64,000 bases of DNA, from positions 2,728,001-2,792,000 of the forward strand of contig NZ_CP166919.1 in the NCBI RefSeq assembly GCF_041379765.1. The letters are read 5' to 3'. The stretch's first letter is position 1. The number at the start of each line of letters is the position of its first letter. A model generated the notes under the pieces. The model worked only from the letters and a program-made list of their open reading frames with translations, was not told the DNA's origin and did not search any database. Of the stretch, positions 1 to 7,710 are shown piece after piece. This stretch comes from Thalassotalea sp. Sam97 (lineage in GTDB: Bacteria > Pseudomonadota > Gammaproteobacteria > Enterobacterales > Alteromonadaceae). The position numbers and the translations under genes are program-made.

Positions 1-276
1 AGTCAACGATTTATAAGCCAGATATAGCAAAAACAACGCACCGCTGTATTGAATGATGTTAAAAACGGTCTCAGATTGGACAATCACCAGGCCGATACCA
101 GTCACCGCGATAGCCGCATACAAAGCAACCCCCAAGCCATGAGCAACAGCCGTACTCAATCCCCCTGTACGCCCCGCGTTAATGGTGTTACGAACGACAA
201 GGGCCAATGAGGGTCCTGGTGAAAGCGCACCTAAAATACAAACCAACACCAACGATAACCATAAATCGAATGCCAT
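1..276 (-). CDS. LysE/RhtB-family amino-acid exporter, 3' part missing
   Basis: The gene runs off the left edge. The visible N-terminal 92 residues begin MAFDLWLSLVLV and contain the family hallmark GALSPGPSLALVVRN at about residues 15-29, then a second hydrophobic segment (AVAHGLGVALYAAIAV) and a third (YSGALFLLYLAYKSL). LysE/RhtB proteins are about 200-residue inner-membrane exporters of amino acids and related solutes, so slightly under half is seen. The ATG at 274-276 is preceded by a strong GGAGG about 6 bases upstream, which fixes the start. The substrate cannot be told from this fragment. Confidence 0.9.
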   Translation of the reverse strand, partial: MAFDLWLSLVLVCILGALSPGPSLALVVRNTINAGRTGGLSTAVAHGLGVALYAAIAVTGIGLVIVQSETVFNIIQYSGALFLLYLAYKSLT

Positions 277-590
277 TAATCCTCCATGACTTATTTAAAA
301 ACATACACATAAACATCTAATAAATAGAGAGTATTGACCACCGACGCAATCCGTTTGATAAAAACACCATCATACGACCCTACCCATGTTGCACATTAGA
401 ACAGACATTCAGCAAAACGTGGATAACGACTAATAAATGGCCATTTTCACCAACAATGCCTCTTTCTTTTATGGCGATCCAAAATAAAACCATTATTTAC
501 AAACACTTACCAACTGGCACTCACTTTGCATTATTGCATCAATAACAAAATATATGATGACAATTTAACTTATTAAGAGGTAAAAAAACT
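277..590. other. Intergenic region between divergent genes
   Basis: This is about 314 bases of AT-rich DNA between the minus-strand exporter and the plus-strand PGPGW gene. It must hold the promoters of both. The ribosome site AAGAGG lies just before the downstream ATG at 591. I see no convincing operator, small ORF or RNA here. Confidence 0.6.
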
Positions 591-842
591 ATGGCACAAA
601 CTATTTCTGTAATCCGCACACTTGTTGGTGCTATCTGCTTATTAATTGGTATCGCTTTTATTGTCTTACCTGGTCCTGCGATTATCTTTATTCCGGCTGG
701 ATTATTATTACTCAGTGAGCAATTCCCTATCGCCGAGCAGTGGTTAAAACAATACATGCGTTACACACGTAAAGCGGCAAACCAAACGGATCGCATGATA
801 AAAAATGCTAAACAGCGCTGGCTTCAGCGTAAGTGGGTATAA
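591..842 (+). CDS. PGPGW-family small membrane protein
   Basis: An 83-residue protein with one long hydrophobic hairpin (about residues 8-42) containing the motif LPGPAIIFIPAGLLLL at about 25-40. It is followed by a basic amphipathic C-terminal tail (KQYMRYTRKAANQTDRMIKNAKQ region). This pattern is that of the putative transmembrane PGPGW family (LPGPG..PxGL), whose function is unknown. AAGAGG sits 10-11 bases before the ATG. The gene stands alone and ends 28 bases before a perfect bidirectional terminator. Confidence 0.8.
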   Translation: MAQTISVIRTLVGAICLLIGIAFIVLPGPAIIFIPAGLLLLSEQFPIAEQWLKQYMRYTRKAANQTDRMIKNAKQRWLQRKWV

Positions 843-870
843 CGCCAATGCATTCTCACAATGCCCGAGC

Positions 871-912
871 AGATAATAAAACGCCGCATTTTGATGCGGC
901 GTTTTATTATCT
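871..912. terminator. Perfect 19-bp bidirectional terminator
   Basis: Bases 871-889 are perfectly inverted at 894-912 around a four-base loop (TTTG). The GC core is ACGCCGCAT and the outer arms are A-rich or T-rich on both sides. It therefore works as a Rho-independent terminator in both directions and separates the plus-strand PGPGW gene from the convergent DUF3581 gene. Confidence 0.9.
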
Positions 913-993
913 GCGAAGACTGTTAAGTGCTATGACTAAAAGACACTAAGCTTCAACATTCAACAATAAGCAAAAGGCTGTTACGCGGTGTAG

Positions 994-1710
994 TTAAGCG
1001 ACGCGATAAGCACCTTTCATGTCGTGATAGTCACCAATAATATTGTCGATGGTTTGCTGATCATAGGCTCGTAACCCACTCAACACCATGTATTTAATAC
1101 CATGACCTACGACCTCACCATCGGCGATTAAATCAAACTTTAATTTAGCTTGGCCACGCTTGCCATCAACACTTAAGGTGGTTTCATCAGCATCAAATTG
1201 CAATGATAACTGCTGCATATCGACGCGGTCTAAACAGATTTCCATGCTCTCGTACATGATCATAGGTCGAGTGGGATTGATCATGACCTGATTTTCACGC
1301 ATCAGATCACATAATATTTTCGGGAATGTTTGGCCTGAAAAGCCCACATAAGAGCGGATAAGCGATTCAATTAATGTTGAACATTGGCTGTGTTCACCAT
1401 CACCAGCATAGCTTAAGTATTCTTTACCATTATCATCATTGATCGTTGCACTAGACTGATGTTCTATCGGGAAATTAAGTTGCACATCTTCGGTAACCAT
1501 ACCCGAAAAGGTAAAGTTCATTCGCTGCTGCAAACCAGACTTTTGCAAAATGATGGCAAACAACAAGTCACCGGGAACACAAAAACGCTTTGCATCAACA
1601 TTGTGAATAGGATTGAAATCATCAGCAATTTGCTTGGCAAAATCGCTGGCTTGTTGACGCGTGAAGCTTATCTTTTGATTATCTTCGCTGTAGTATTGCT
1701 CAATAAACAT
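994..1710 (-). CDS. DUF3581 family protein
   Basis: A 238-residue soluble protein beginning MFIEQYYSEDNQKISFTRQQ. The segment SDFAKQIADDFNPIHNVDAK resembles the start of MaoC/hot-dog type proteins (DFNPIH), and the whole length matches the DUF3581 family found in marine gammaproteobacteria. The biochemical role is unknown. A hot-dog fold acting on acyl thioesters is my inference from the DFNPIH motif, not established. There is no signal peptide or membrane segment. It is transcribed alone, convergent with the PGPGW gene. Confidence 0.75.
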   Translation of the reverse strand: MFIEQYYSEDNQKISFTRQQASDFAKQIADDFNPIHNVDAKRFCVPGDLLFAIILQKSGLQQRMNFTFSGMVTEDVQLNFPIEHQSSATINDDNGKEYLSYAGDGEHSQCSTLIESLIRSYVGFSGQTFPKILCDLMRENQVMINPTRPMIMYESMEICLDRVDMQQLSLQFDADETTLSVDGKRGQAKLKFDLIADGEVVGHGIKYMVLSGLRAYDQQTIDNIIGDYHDMKGAYRVA

Positions 1711-1837
1711 CGGTTACCTGTTGTTATTGTCTGTTTTCTATGCGCTGCTAGTGTAGCAATGTTAGAAAATGAAATCATCGACAAAACAACTAATAAGACC
1801 AGCGCAAAAAAACAGCAAAAGAAAGGTAGCAAGGCGT

Positions 1838-2161
1838 CTATAGACCCGCTAACTGCAGTTTTTTATTACGACTTAAACGCTTGATGGCGGCTTCGCGCTT
1901 ACTTGCTGACGAGCGGCACGGATAAGATTCCGAATACACTAAAGTAACCGGTAAACGGACTCGCGTGTATTTCGCTGCAAGTTTTCCTCCAGCGTTATGT
2001 TCCGCTAAGCGACGAGTTAAATTGGTGGTTATACCTGCGTATAAGCTATTGTCGGCACATTGCAACAAATAAACATACCAAACAGGTTCAGATGTTGTTA
2101 TCGTATCAGTCACGTTGATCATTGGTTGTGTTACAGCACCTGCAACTATACTGGCTAGCAT
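1838..2161 (-). CDS. GIY-YIG domain protein (YhbQ/UPF0213-like)
   Basis: A 107-residue protein whose GIY-YIG domain starts at VWYVYLLQCADNSLYAGIT (about residues 27-45) and continues with NLTRRLAEHNAGGKLAAKYT and a C-terminal KREAAIKRLSRNKK helix. These are the features of the small stand-alone YhbQ-type GIY-YIG family, reported or predicted to act on nucleic acid. The first 26 residues are poorly conserved in style, and an alternative ATG at 2122 would give a more typical length of about 94. With the longer start the 5' end lies 14 bases from the arfB start, so the two divergent genes share a very short regulatory region. Confidence 0.8.
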   Translation of the reverse strand: MLASIVAGAVTQPMINVTDTITTSEPVWYVYLLQCADNSLYAGITTNLTRRLAEHNAGGKLAAKYTRVRLPVTLVYSESYPCRSSASKREAAIKRLSRNKKLQLAGL

Positions 2162-2174
2162 CGATACAAAGCAA

Positions 2175-2594
2175 ATGCGTTTTTTAGAAATTAATCACAA
2201 TTTAAAAATTGATATGCAAGCGATCGAATTGCAGATGATCCGAGCCCAAGGCAGTGGTGGTCAAAATGTCAATAAAGTTTCCTCGGCTATCCACCTTCGT
2301 TGCGATTTGCACAAAGCAAACATTAGCGATGATATGCTCAATAAAATCCTTGCTCTTAATGATAAGCGGATCAGCAAAGATGGTATTATCATTATCAAAG
2401 CACAAAATTTTCGAACCCAAGAGAAAAATCGGGACGATGCCATAGAGCGCTTGATAGCAATGCTTAAGCCTGTCACACTGTTCAGTAAAGTACGGCGGCA
2501 AACCAAGCCAACTCGCTCGTCACAGCGTAAACGCTTAGACAAAAAAAAGGCGCATAGTCAATTGAAGTCAAGCCGCGGCAAAATTCGTATTTAA
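2175..2594 (+). CDS. arfB: ArfB (YaeJ) alternative ribosome-rescue peptidyl-tRNA hydrolase
   Basis: ArfB enters the empty A site of ribosomes stalled without a stop codon and hydrolyses the peptidyl-tRNA, a backup to tmRNA. The 139-residue product has the release-factor GGQ motif in AQGSGGQNVNKVSSAIHL (about residues 22-39). Its basic tail (residues about 105-139, rich in K/R/Q/S) is the part that in known ArfB inserts into the mRNA channel. Length agrees with the E. coli protein (140). The open frame extends upstream to 2115, but the ATG at 2175 (MRFLEINHNLKID) matches the family start. There is no strong ribosome site before it. Confidence 0.92.
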   Translation: MRFLEINHNLKIDMQAIELQMIRAQGSGGQNVNKVSSAIHLRCDLHKANISDDMLNKILALNDKRISKDGIIIIKAQNFRTQEKNRDDAIERLIAMLKPVTLFSKVRRQTKPTRSSQRKRLDKKKAHSQLKSSRGKIRI

Positions 2595-2622
2595 TTCTCA
2601 CCTTTAATAAGCTAATTTTATT

Positions 2623-3453
2623 ATGACGACAACTTCATGTACCGGACACTTAAGTAAAATGGTGTCGCATTTACAAGATGGTATAGCCCATTATCAACTT
2701 CCGGTTGGTGATACCTTAATCGATATGAATAAGCTGATTGGCAAGCATTTAACGCTTGAGCATACCGGTAATATCAACTGCCAAGAGTGCGGTAAAAAAA
2801 CCAAAAAGAGCTATTCACAAGGTTTTTGCTACCCCTGTATGAGCAAATTAGCCAAGTGCGACATGTGTATTATGAAACCTGAAACCTGTCACTTTGCCGA
2901 AGGTACTTGTCGTGAGCCTGAGTGGGCTGAGCAACATTGTATGGTTGATCATTATGTTTATCTAGCCAATACCACAGCCATTAAAGTTGGCATTACCCGT
3001 CATACTCAAATTCCAACCCGTTGGATAGATCAAGGTGCTAATCAAGCTCTCCCTATATTCAAGGTAAGTACTCGCTTACAGTCTGGTTTGGTTGAAACCG
3101 CTCTCGCTGAATTCATTAGTGACAAAACCAATTGGCGCAATATGTTAAAAGGTAAAGCAGAGCCTATCGATTTACAGCAAAAAGCTGGTGAATTAATTCC
3201 AAAAATTGCCGAAAAATTAGCGGAATTGCAGCTAACCTATGGTGCTGATGCGGTAGTGCAATTGAATGAGGATGTGGTGGACATCGATTACCCGGTGGCC
3301 GAATACCCAAGTAAAATAAGCTCGTTCAATTTCGACAAGAACCCTGTCGTCGCCGGTACGCTGACAGGGATCAAAGGCCAATACTTATATTTTGATACTG
3401 GAGTGATTAATATTCGTAAGTTCACTTCATATGAAGTGACTGCGACCTTTTAA
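2623..3453 (+). CDS. DUF2797 Cys-rich protein
   Basis: A 276-residue protein with a dense cysteine block: C53, C56, C69, C72, C79, C82, C89, C96 and C106. The first two pairs are CxxC and look like a treble-clef or zinc-ribbon site. A GIY-YIG-like segment follows (HYVYLANTTAIKVGITR, residues about 110-126). This architecture is DUF2797, whose function is unknown. The gene starts 28 bases after arfB on the same strand and is probably co-transcribed. The GIY-YIG-like piece lacks clear evidence of a full nuclease active site, so nucleic-acid binding is inference. Confidence 0.8.
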   Translation: MTTTSCTGHLSKMVSHLQDGIAHYQLPVGDTLIDMNKLIGKHLTLEHTGNINCQECGKKTKKSYSQGFCYPCMSKLAKCDMCIMKPETCHFAEGTCREPEWAEQHCMVDHYVYLANTTAIKVGITRHTQIPTRWIDQGANQALPIFKVSTRLQSGLVETALAEFISDKTNWRNMLKGKAEPIDLQQKAGELIPKIAEKLAELQLTYGADAVVQLNEDVVDIDYPVAEYPSKISSFNFDKNPVVAGTLTGIKGQYLYFDTGVINIRKFTSYEVTATF

Positions 3454-3477
3454 TCACATTACCAATTGTGACGTCAT

Positions 3478-3498
3478 CGCGCATTCCATAAATGCGCG
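3478..3498. terminator. Hairpin between convergent DUF2797 and fbpC genes
   Basis: The arms CGCGCATT and AATGCGCG pair perfectly over 8 bp with a five-base loop. No good T-tract follows on either strand, so it is at best a weak terminator or a barrier to read-through between convergent genes. Confidence 0.4.
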
Positions 3499-3512
3499 TT
3501 AATGCGCTTTGC

Positions 3513-4610
3513 TTATTTGGGATCAAAAACGATAACAGGCTGTGGTGTTAAGCAAACTCGCACTTTAGCGCCTATGGTCAAGACAATATGTGCCGGCACC
3601 CAAACTTCTACCTGGCAATCGGCTAACGCGATCGTTGCCCGATAACCATCATCTCTAAATTGAAAGTCGACAATATAACCGTTGCTTTGCTGATTTTCCG
3701 CTTCGGCTACCTGCAAGTCAAACTGATGAGGTCGAATAAATAACTCAACCTGCTCATTGGCTACTAAAGGCCTATTGGTTTGTAAGTGAAGATCCGTACC
3801 TAATGGGCAATTAACCGTTAGATCAGCATTTACTTGCGCTGCTATGACACTGCCTTTACCAAGGAAGTCGGCAACAAATCGATGGGCAGGATTTTGATAT
3901 AACGTCTGTGGTACACCCGTTTGCACAATACGCCCCTCATTGAGTAACGCCATACTATCGGCAAGTGCAAACGCTTCTTCTTTGGCATGAGTAACAAATA
4001 CCGCGGCAATGTTGCGCTTTTTTAATATTTGGCGAATGTCTTTTATCAGTGGTAAACGCAACTGCGAGTCAATATTTGAAAATGGCTCATCAAGTAATAA
4101 CACCTTAGGGTCACGTGCTAGGGCTCTGGCAATGGCAACACGCTGCTGCTGGCCACCAGAAAGTTGATGAATATAGCGCTGCTGATAACCTGATAGCTCG
4201 ACTAAGTCGAGTAACTCATCGACGATGCGTTGTTGCTCAGCTTTACTTTTATCGGCAATGCCAAAGGCAATATTCGCCGCCACTGACAAATGAGGAAATA
4301 ACGCGTAATCTTGAAAAATCATGCCCAGATCACGCTTATCACTGGTCACCGCAATATTGGCATCGCAATCGAGTAACAGTCGCCCAGCTAAATGAATGCT
4401 CCCTTGTTGGCAATCAATTAAGCCTGCAATGACTTTTAGTAATGTCGTTTTACCGCAACCGCTCGGGCCAAGCAAACACATGATTTCACCGGCTTTAAGA
4501 TCAAGCGATACCTGTTCTAGCACTTTCGATTGCTGATACGAACAGCAAACGTTTTTGATGGCTAATAAGCTATTTTTCGTGGCCGTCGATGACGAATGTT
4601 CAATAGACAT
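3513..4610 (-). CDS. fbpC: Ferric-iron ABC transporter ATPase FbpC
   Basis: The ATPase that powers Fe3+ import with the adjacent permease and binding protein. The 365-residue sequence shows Walker A GPSGCGKTT (48-56), Q-loop Q100 in IFQDYALFPH, signature LSGGQQQ (150-156), Walker B LLLDEP (171-176) and the H-loop histidine H208. A C-terminal TOBE-like regulatory region spans about 250-360. This CysA/PotA-type layout with the D-YALFPH motif is typical of FbpC/FutC. The gene begins 5 bases after fbpB, so it is translated from the same message. It is the last gene of the Fur-boxed operon. Confidence 0.92.
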   Translation of the reverse strand: MSIEHSSSTATKNSLLAIKNVCCSYQQSKVLEQVSLDLKAGEIMCLLGPSGCGKTTLLKVIAGLIDCQQGSIHLAGRLLLDCDANIAVTSDKRDLGMIFQDYALFPHLSVAANIAFGIADKSKAEQQRIVDELLDLVELSGYQQRYIHQLSGGQQQRVAIARALARDPKVLLLDEPFSNIDSQLRLPLIKDIRQILKKRNIAAVFVTHAKEEAFALADSMALLNEGRIVQTGVPQTLYQNPAHRFVADFLGKGSVIAAQVNADLTVNCPLGTDLHLQTNRPLVANEQVELFIRPHQFDLQVAEAENQQSNGYIVDFQFRDDGYRATIALADCQVEVWVPAHIVLTIGAKVRVCLTPQPVIVFDPK

Positions 4611-4615
4611 AAATG

Positions 4616-6253
4616 TTACTGCTGCTCCATGCTACGGTTAAGCAAAATAATAGGAACTAAACCGGCGATAATAATTGAAATGGCTGCCATTGAGGCGAGC
4701 TCAAGTTGTTCATCAGAGACATACTGAAATACGTAAGTCGCTAACGTATCATAATTAAACGGGCGCAACAGTAAAGCAGCCGGCAACTCTTTCATCGCCT
4801 CAATAAACACCAATAACATCGCTACTAGTGCACCACGCTTTAATAATGGCAAATGCACAGCTGATAAGGTTTGCCAACGATTTTTACCGAGCATGTAAGA
4901 TGCCTGATCAAGCGATGGTGGCATGCGCTCATAACTCGACTCAATCGCGCCGATGGCGACTGCGCTAAAGCGAATAACATAGGCAAAGCCAATAGCAAAC
5001 ACAGTGCCTGTTAAGATAAGACCAACAGGGTCTATACCAAGTTGGCGTAAATAATGATTAATACCATGATCAACAACGGTGAGTGGGATCAACACCGCGA
5101 TAGCCAATACCGTACCAGGCATGGCATAACCACTACTTGCCAAACGCATCGGCAATAGTGAACCCAGCCGATTACCATGGCTGTCTTGACTGAATCGTTT
5201 GAGCACCACCAAAACCAGTGCGACAACAAGGCAAATTAATGCCACGCTAAAACTTAACGATAAGCTATTTAAACCAAATTGAAAAAAGTCGCTATTCCAA
5301 GCTTGCGCCCGGTATAGATAAGCAAACCGCAACAAATAAGCGACAGGTACAATAAATCCAGCGCTTAACACCAAAAAACAGGCACTGAACGCCAGCGCGT
5401 TGGCGCTACCTGACAATTGCTTTAATGGATGCTTTTGCTGTTGTTGATAACTGCGTTGCTGTTTGCGTGAAAAGCGCTCTAGCGAGATTAACAACAGTAC
5501 TATCACCAGCATAATTACCGATATCTTCGCCGCTGCAGTCAAACTACCGTAATTTAACCAAGTATCATATACCGCGGTGGTTAACGTATTTACTGCAAAA
5601 TAATTTACCGTAGCAAAATCCGCTAGAGTTTCCATCGCCACTAATGCTGCCGACACCGCAATGGCCGGTCTTGCCAAAGGCATCGACACTTGCCAAAAAA
5701 TTTGGCGTCGGCTTTTACCCAACATACTCGCGGCGTGAGACAAACTTTGCGATTGCTCTTTAAAAGCGGTTTTGACAATTAAAAATACGTAAGGAAATAA
5801 TACCAACGCTAATACAAATGCAGCGCCGCCTAAGGTGCGAATATCAAAAAAGTAATAATCGGCTTTATTTTGCCAGTCAAATAACTGACGCAAGAAGCGC
5901 TGTACAGGGCCTGCGTACTCAAACCAATCGGTATAAATATACGCCATCACATAAGATGGCATCGCTAACGGCAGTAACAGCCCCCAATTAAAAAAGCGGG
6001 CTCCGGAGAATTGATAATTGGCCAACAAATACGCCAACGGTACGCCAATGAGCAAACACAGAAGGACAACCAACGTAATGAGCAATAAGGTATTACCGAT
6101 ATAATCAAATAATACGGTATCAAACAGGTGGGAGAATATCTCGGTTTCAACCACTAACGACTGCAGTGCTATGGCGACCAGCGGGGTGATCAATATGGCG
6201 GCAAGTACATAGGCGCTTATCGCCCAAGGAGAATGCCATTTAGGTGCTAACAC
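4616..6253 (-). CDS. fbpB: Ferric-iron ABC transporter permease FbpB
   Basis: A 545-residue permease made of two fused homologous halves of about six membrane helices each, the usual FbpB form. Each half carries a cytoplasmic EAA-type loop, for example SMLGKSRRQIFWQVSMPLARPA and YMLGKNRWQTLSAVHLPLLK, which docks onto the ATPase. The start is GTG at 6251-6253 with AAGAGAA about six bases upstream. It lies between fbpA, across a 133-base gap containing a hairpin, and fbpC, 5 bases away. Confidence 0.92.
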   Translation of the reverse strand: MLAPKWHSPWAISAYVLAAILITPLVAIALQSLVVETEIFSHLFDTVLFDYIGNTLLLITLVVLLCLLIGVPLAYLLANYQFSGARFFNWGLLLPLAMPSYVMAYIYTDWFEYAGPVQRFLRQLFDWQNKADYYFFDIRTLGGAAFVLALVLFPYVFLIVKTAFKEQSQSLSHAASMLGKSRRQIFWQVSMPLARPAIAVSAALVAMETLADFATVNYFAVNTLTTAVYDTWLNYGSLTAAAKISVIMLVIVLLLISLERFSRKQQRSYQQQQKHPLKQLSGSANALAFSACFLVLSAGFIVPVAYLLRFAYLYRAQAWNSDFFQFGLNSLSLSFSVALICLVVALVLVVLKRFSQDSHGNRLGSLLPMRLASSGYAMPGTVLAIAVLIPLTVVDHGINHYLRQLGIDPVGLILTGTVFAIGFAYVIRFSAVAIGAIESSYERMPPSLDQASYMLGKNRWQTLSAVHLPLLKRGALVAMLLVFIEAMKELPAALLLRPFNYDTLATYVFQYVSDEQLELASMAAISIIIAGLVPIILLNRSMEQQ

Positions 6254-6333
6254 GTGGTTCTCTTAACATTACTGTAATAGGGTAAATCAGTGTACGCTAA
6301 ATGTAAGGCGCTTCTGACATCATTATCGACGAA

Positions 6334-6358
6334 ATAAGGCGCAATAAATGCGCCTTAT
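6334..6358 (-). terminator. Intercistronic stem-loop between fbpA and fbpB
   Basis: The arms ATAAGGCGCA and TGCGCCTTAT form a perfect 10-bp stem with a five-base loop, 29 bases downstream of the fbpA stop in the transcribed direction. No T-tract follows. It therefore looks like a partial attenuator or an mRNA-stabilising hairpin rather than a full terminator, which would favour more binding protein than permease. That role is inference. Confidence 0.5.
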
Positions 6359-6386
6359 CAATATCTGCATAGTACGAAACTCGTCG

Positions 6387-7451
6387 TTACAGATCAAATT
6401 TCACTTCATCTAATAGCTTTATCGCCGTCGCACGATGCTTGACAATTTCAGACAAGGCGATGCTATCTTCCTTAAAGTCACCCCAAGATGCCACCATCTG
6501 AGATGCTTTGACATTAGGATTTACTGGGTATTCCATATTTACCTCAGCATAATCTTGCTGTGCTTGTGCCGAAGATAAAAACTCAATTAAGGCAATTGCA
6601 TGCTGCTTGTTTGGCGCGTGTTTTGTCATAGCGACACCACTAACATTGATATGCGAGCCACGATCTTGTTGGTTCGGGAATAAAATATTTACCGAGTCAG
6701 CCCATACTTTTTGCTCTGGATCTAACAACATTTTACCAAAATAGTAACTATTACCAATCGCTAGATCACATTCACCTTCTTTAATTGCACGAACTTGGGC
6801 GCGATCATTACCTTGCGGTTTGCGTGCTTGATTTGCCTTCAAACCTTCTAGCCAGGTTTTGGTATCCGCTTCACCGTGATGAGCAATCATCGATGCAACA
6901 AGGCCAAGGTTGTATGGGTGCTTACCACTGCGCATACAAATTTTTCCTTGGTACTCAGGGTTAGCAAGTGCCTCGTAGCTGATATCTTGCAAGTCAGCTA
7001 AACGTGCTTTCGATGCATAGACATTGCGTACACGCTTGGTTAATGCATACCAATGGTGTTGTTCATCGCGAAACTGTGCAGGAATATTGGTATCTAGCAC
7101 ATCACTTTCGACCACTTGGCTTAGACCTGACTCGGTCATTTCCATTAAACGAGCAAAATCAGACGTTAATAAAATATCGGCTGGAGAATATTCACCTTCT
7201 TTTTTAAGCTTTTCAACTAAGCCCGATTTTGCATAAACGATGTTGGCGGTAATACCTGTTTGCTCTGTGAATTTCGCTAAAATTGGCTCAATAAGAAACG
7301 GTTGGCGGTAAGAATAAATATTAACTTCTTTCGTTTCGACTTGCTGCGCTTGTTCAGCTTTAGGTTGCTTACCGGTCTGCGACTGTTCTGCTGGTGAACA
7401 GCCCAATAACGTTGCCACCATAGACAACACGACGATTGTTGCTTTTTTCAT
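6387..7451 (-). CDS. fbpA: Ferric-iron binding lipoprotein FbpA
   Basis: The binding component of the Fe3+ ABC importer. The 354-residue protein has a lipoprotein signal with lipobox L15-L16-G17-C18, so it should be lipid-anchored instead of a free periplasmic protein. A low-complexity linker (KQPKAEQAQQVETKE) follows and then the type 2 binding fold beginning VNIYSYRQ. The adjacent tyrosines Y236-Y237 in GNSYYFGK match the Tyr pair that coordinates iron in FbpA proteins. It is the first gene of the operon, preceded by a Fur-box-like site. Confidence 0.92.
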   Translation of the reverse strand: MKKATIVVLSMVATLLGCSPAEQSQTGKQPKAEQAQQVETKEVNIYSYRQPFLIEPILAKFTEQTGITANIVYAKSGLVEKLKKEGEYSPADILLTSDFARLMEMTESGLSQVVESDVLDTNIPAQFRDEQHHWYALTKRVRNVYASKARLADLQDISYEALANPEYQGKICMRSGKHPYNLGLVASMIAHHGEADTKTWLEGLKANQARKPQGNDRAQVRAIKEGECDLAIGNSYYFGKMLLDPEQKVWADSVNILFPNQQDRGSHINVSGVAMTKHAPNKQHAIALIEFLSSAQAQQDYAEVNMEYPVNPNVKASQMVASWGDFKEDSIALSEIVKHRATAIKLLDEVKFDL

Positions 7452-7503
7452 TGTGATACCTTTCGCTCGAGTAACCGCCTTAAGTCATACTAATTCAGGC
7501 GCA

Positions 7504-7522
7504 AATAATAATAGTTCTCATT
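7504..7522 (-). promoter_or_regulatory. Fur-box-like operator upstream of fbpA
   Basis: Read on the minus strand the sequence is AATGAGAACTATTATTATT, which differs at only a few positions from the classical gammaproteobacterial Fur-box arrangement AATGAGAATTATTATCATT. It lies 52 bases before the fbpA start in the expected promoter zone. Fur repression of the iron operon under iron-replete conditions is the natural reading, but it rests on pattern matching only. Confidence 0.7.
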
Positions 7523-7710
7523 TGCGATTATACCGATAATTAACCAGAATAAAATAAATTTATTTAATTAAAGCAAATATCCTAAATAAAGCTGTGGTTT
7601 AGCAAGATATGGATTAAGATAAACACAATCATTTAACCCCTAAATTTTAGATACGCTGTTAACTTAACTTTTATAACTCAGCTAACCGACAATCACTTTT
7701 ACGGCATATT

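Noticed and set aside
1459..1884. Plus-strand open frame of 141 codons over the start of the DUF3581 gene
   Set aside because: It is antisense to a conserved gene, has no ribosome site and its composition is not protein-like.
3422..3439. Palindrome TCACTTCATATGAAGTGA
   Set aside because: It is inside the last codons of the DUF2797 gene and is better explained as coding sequence; no T-tract or other operator context.
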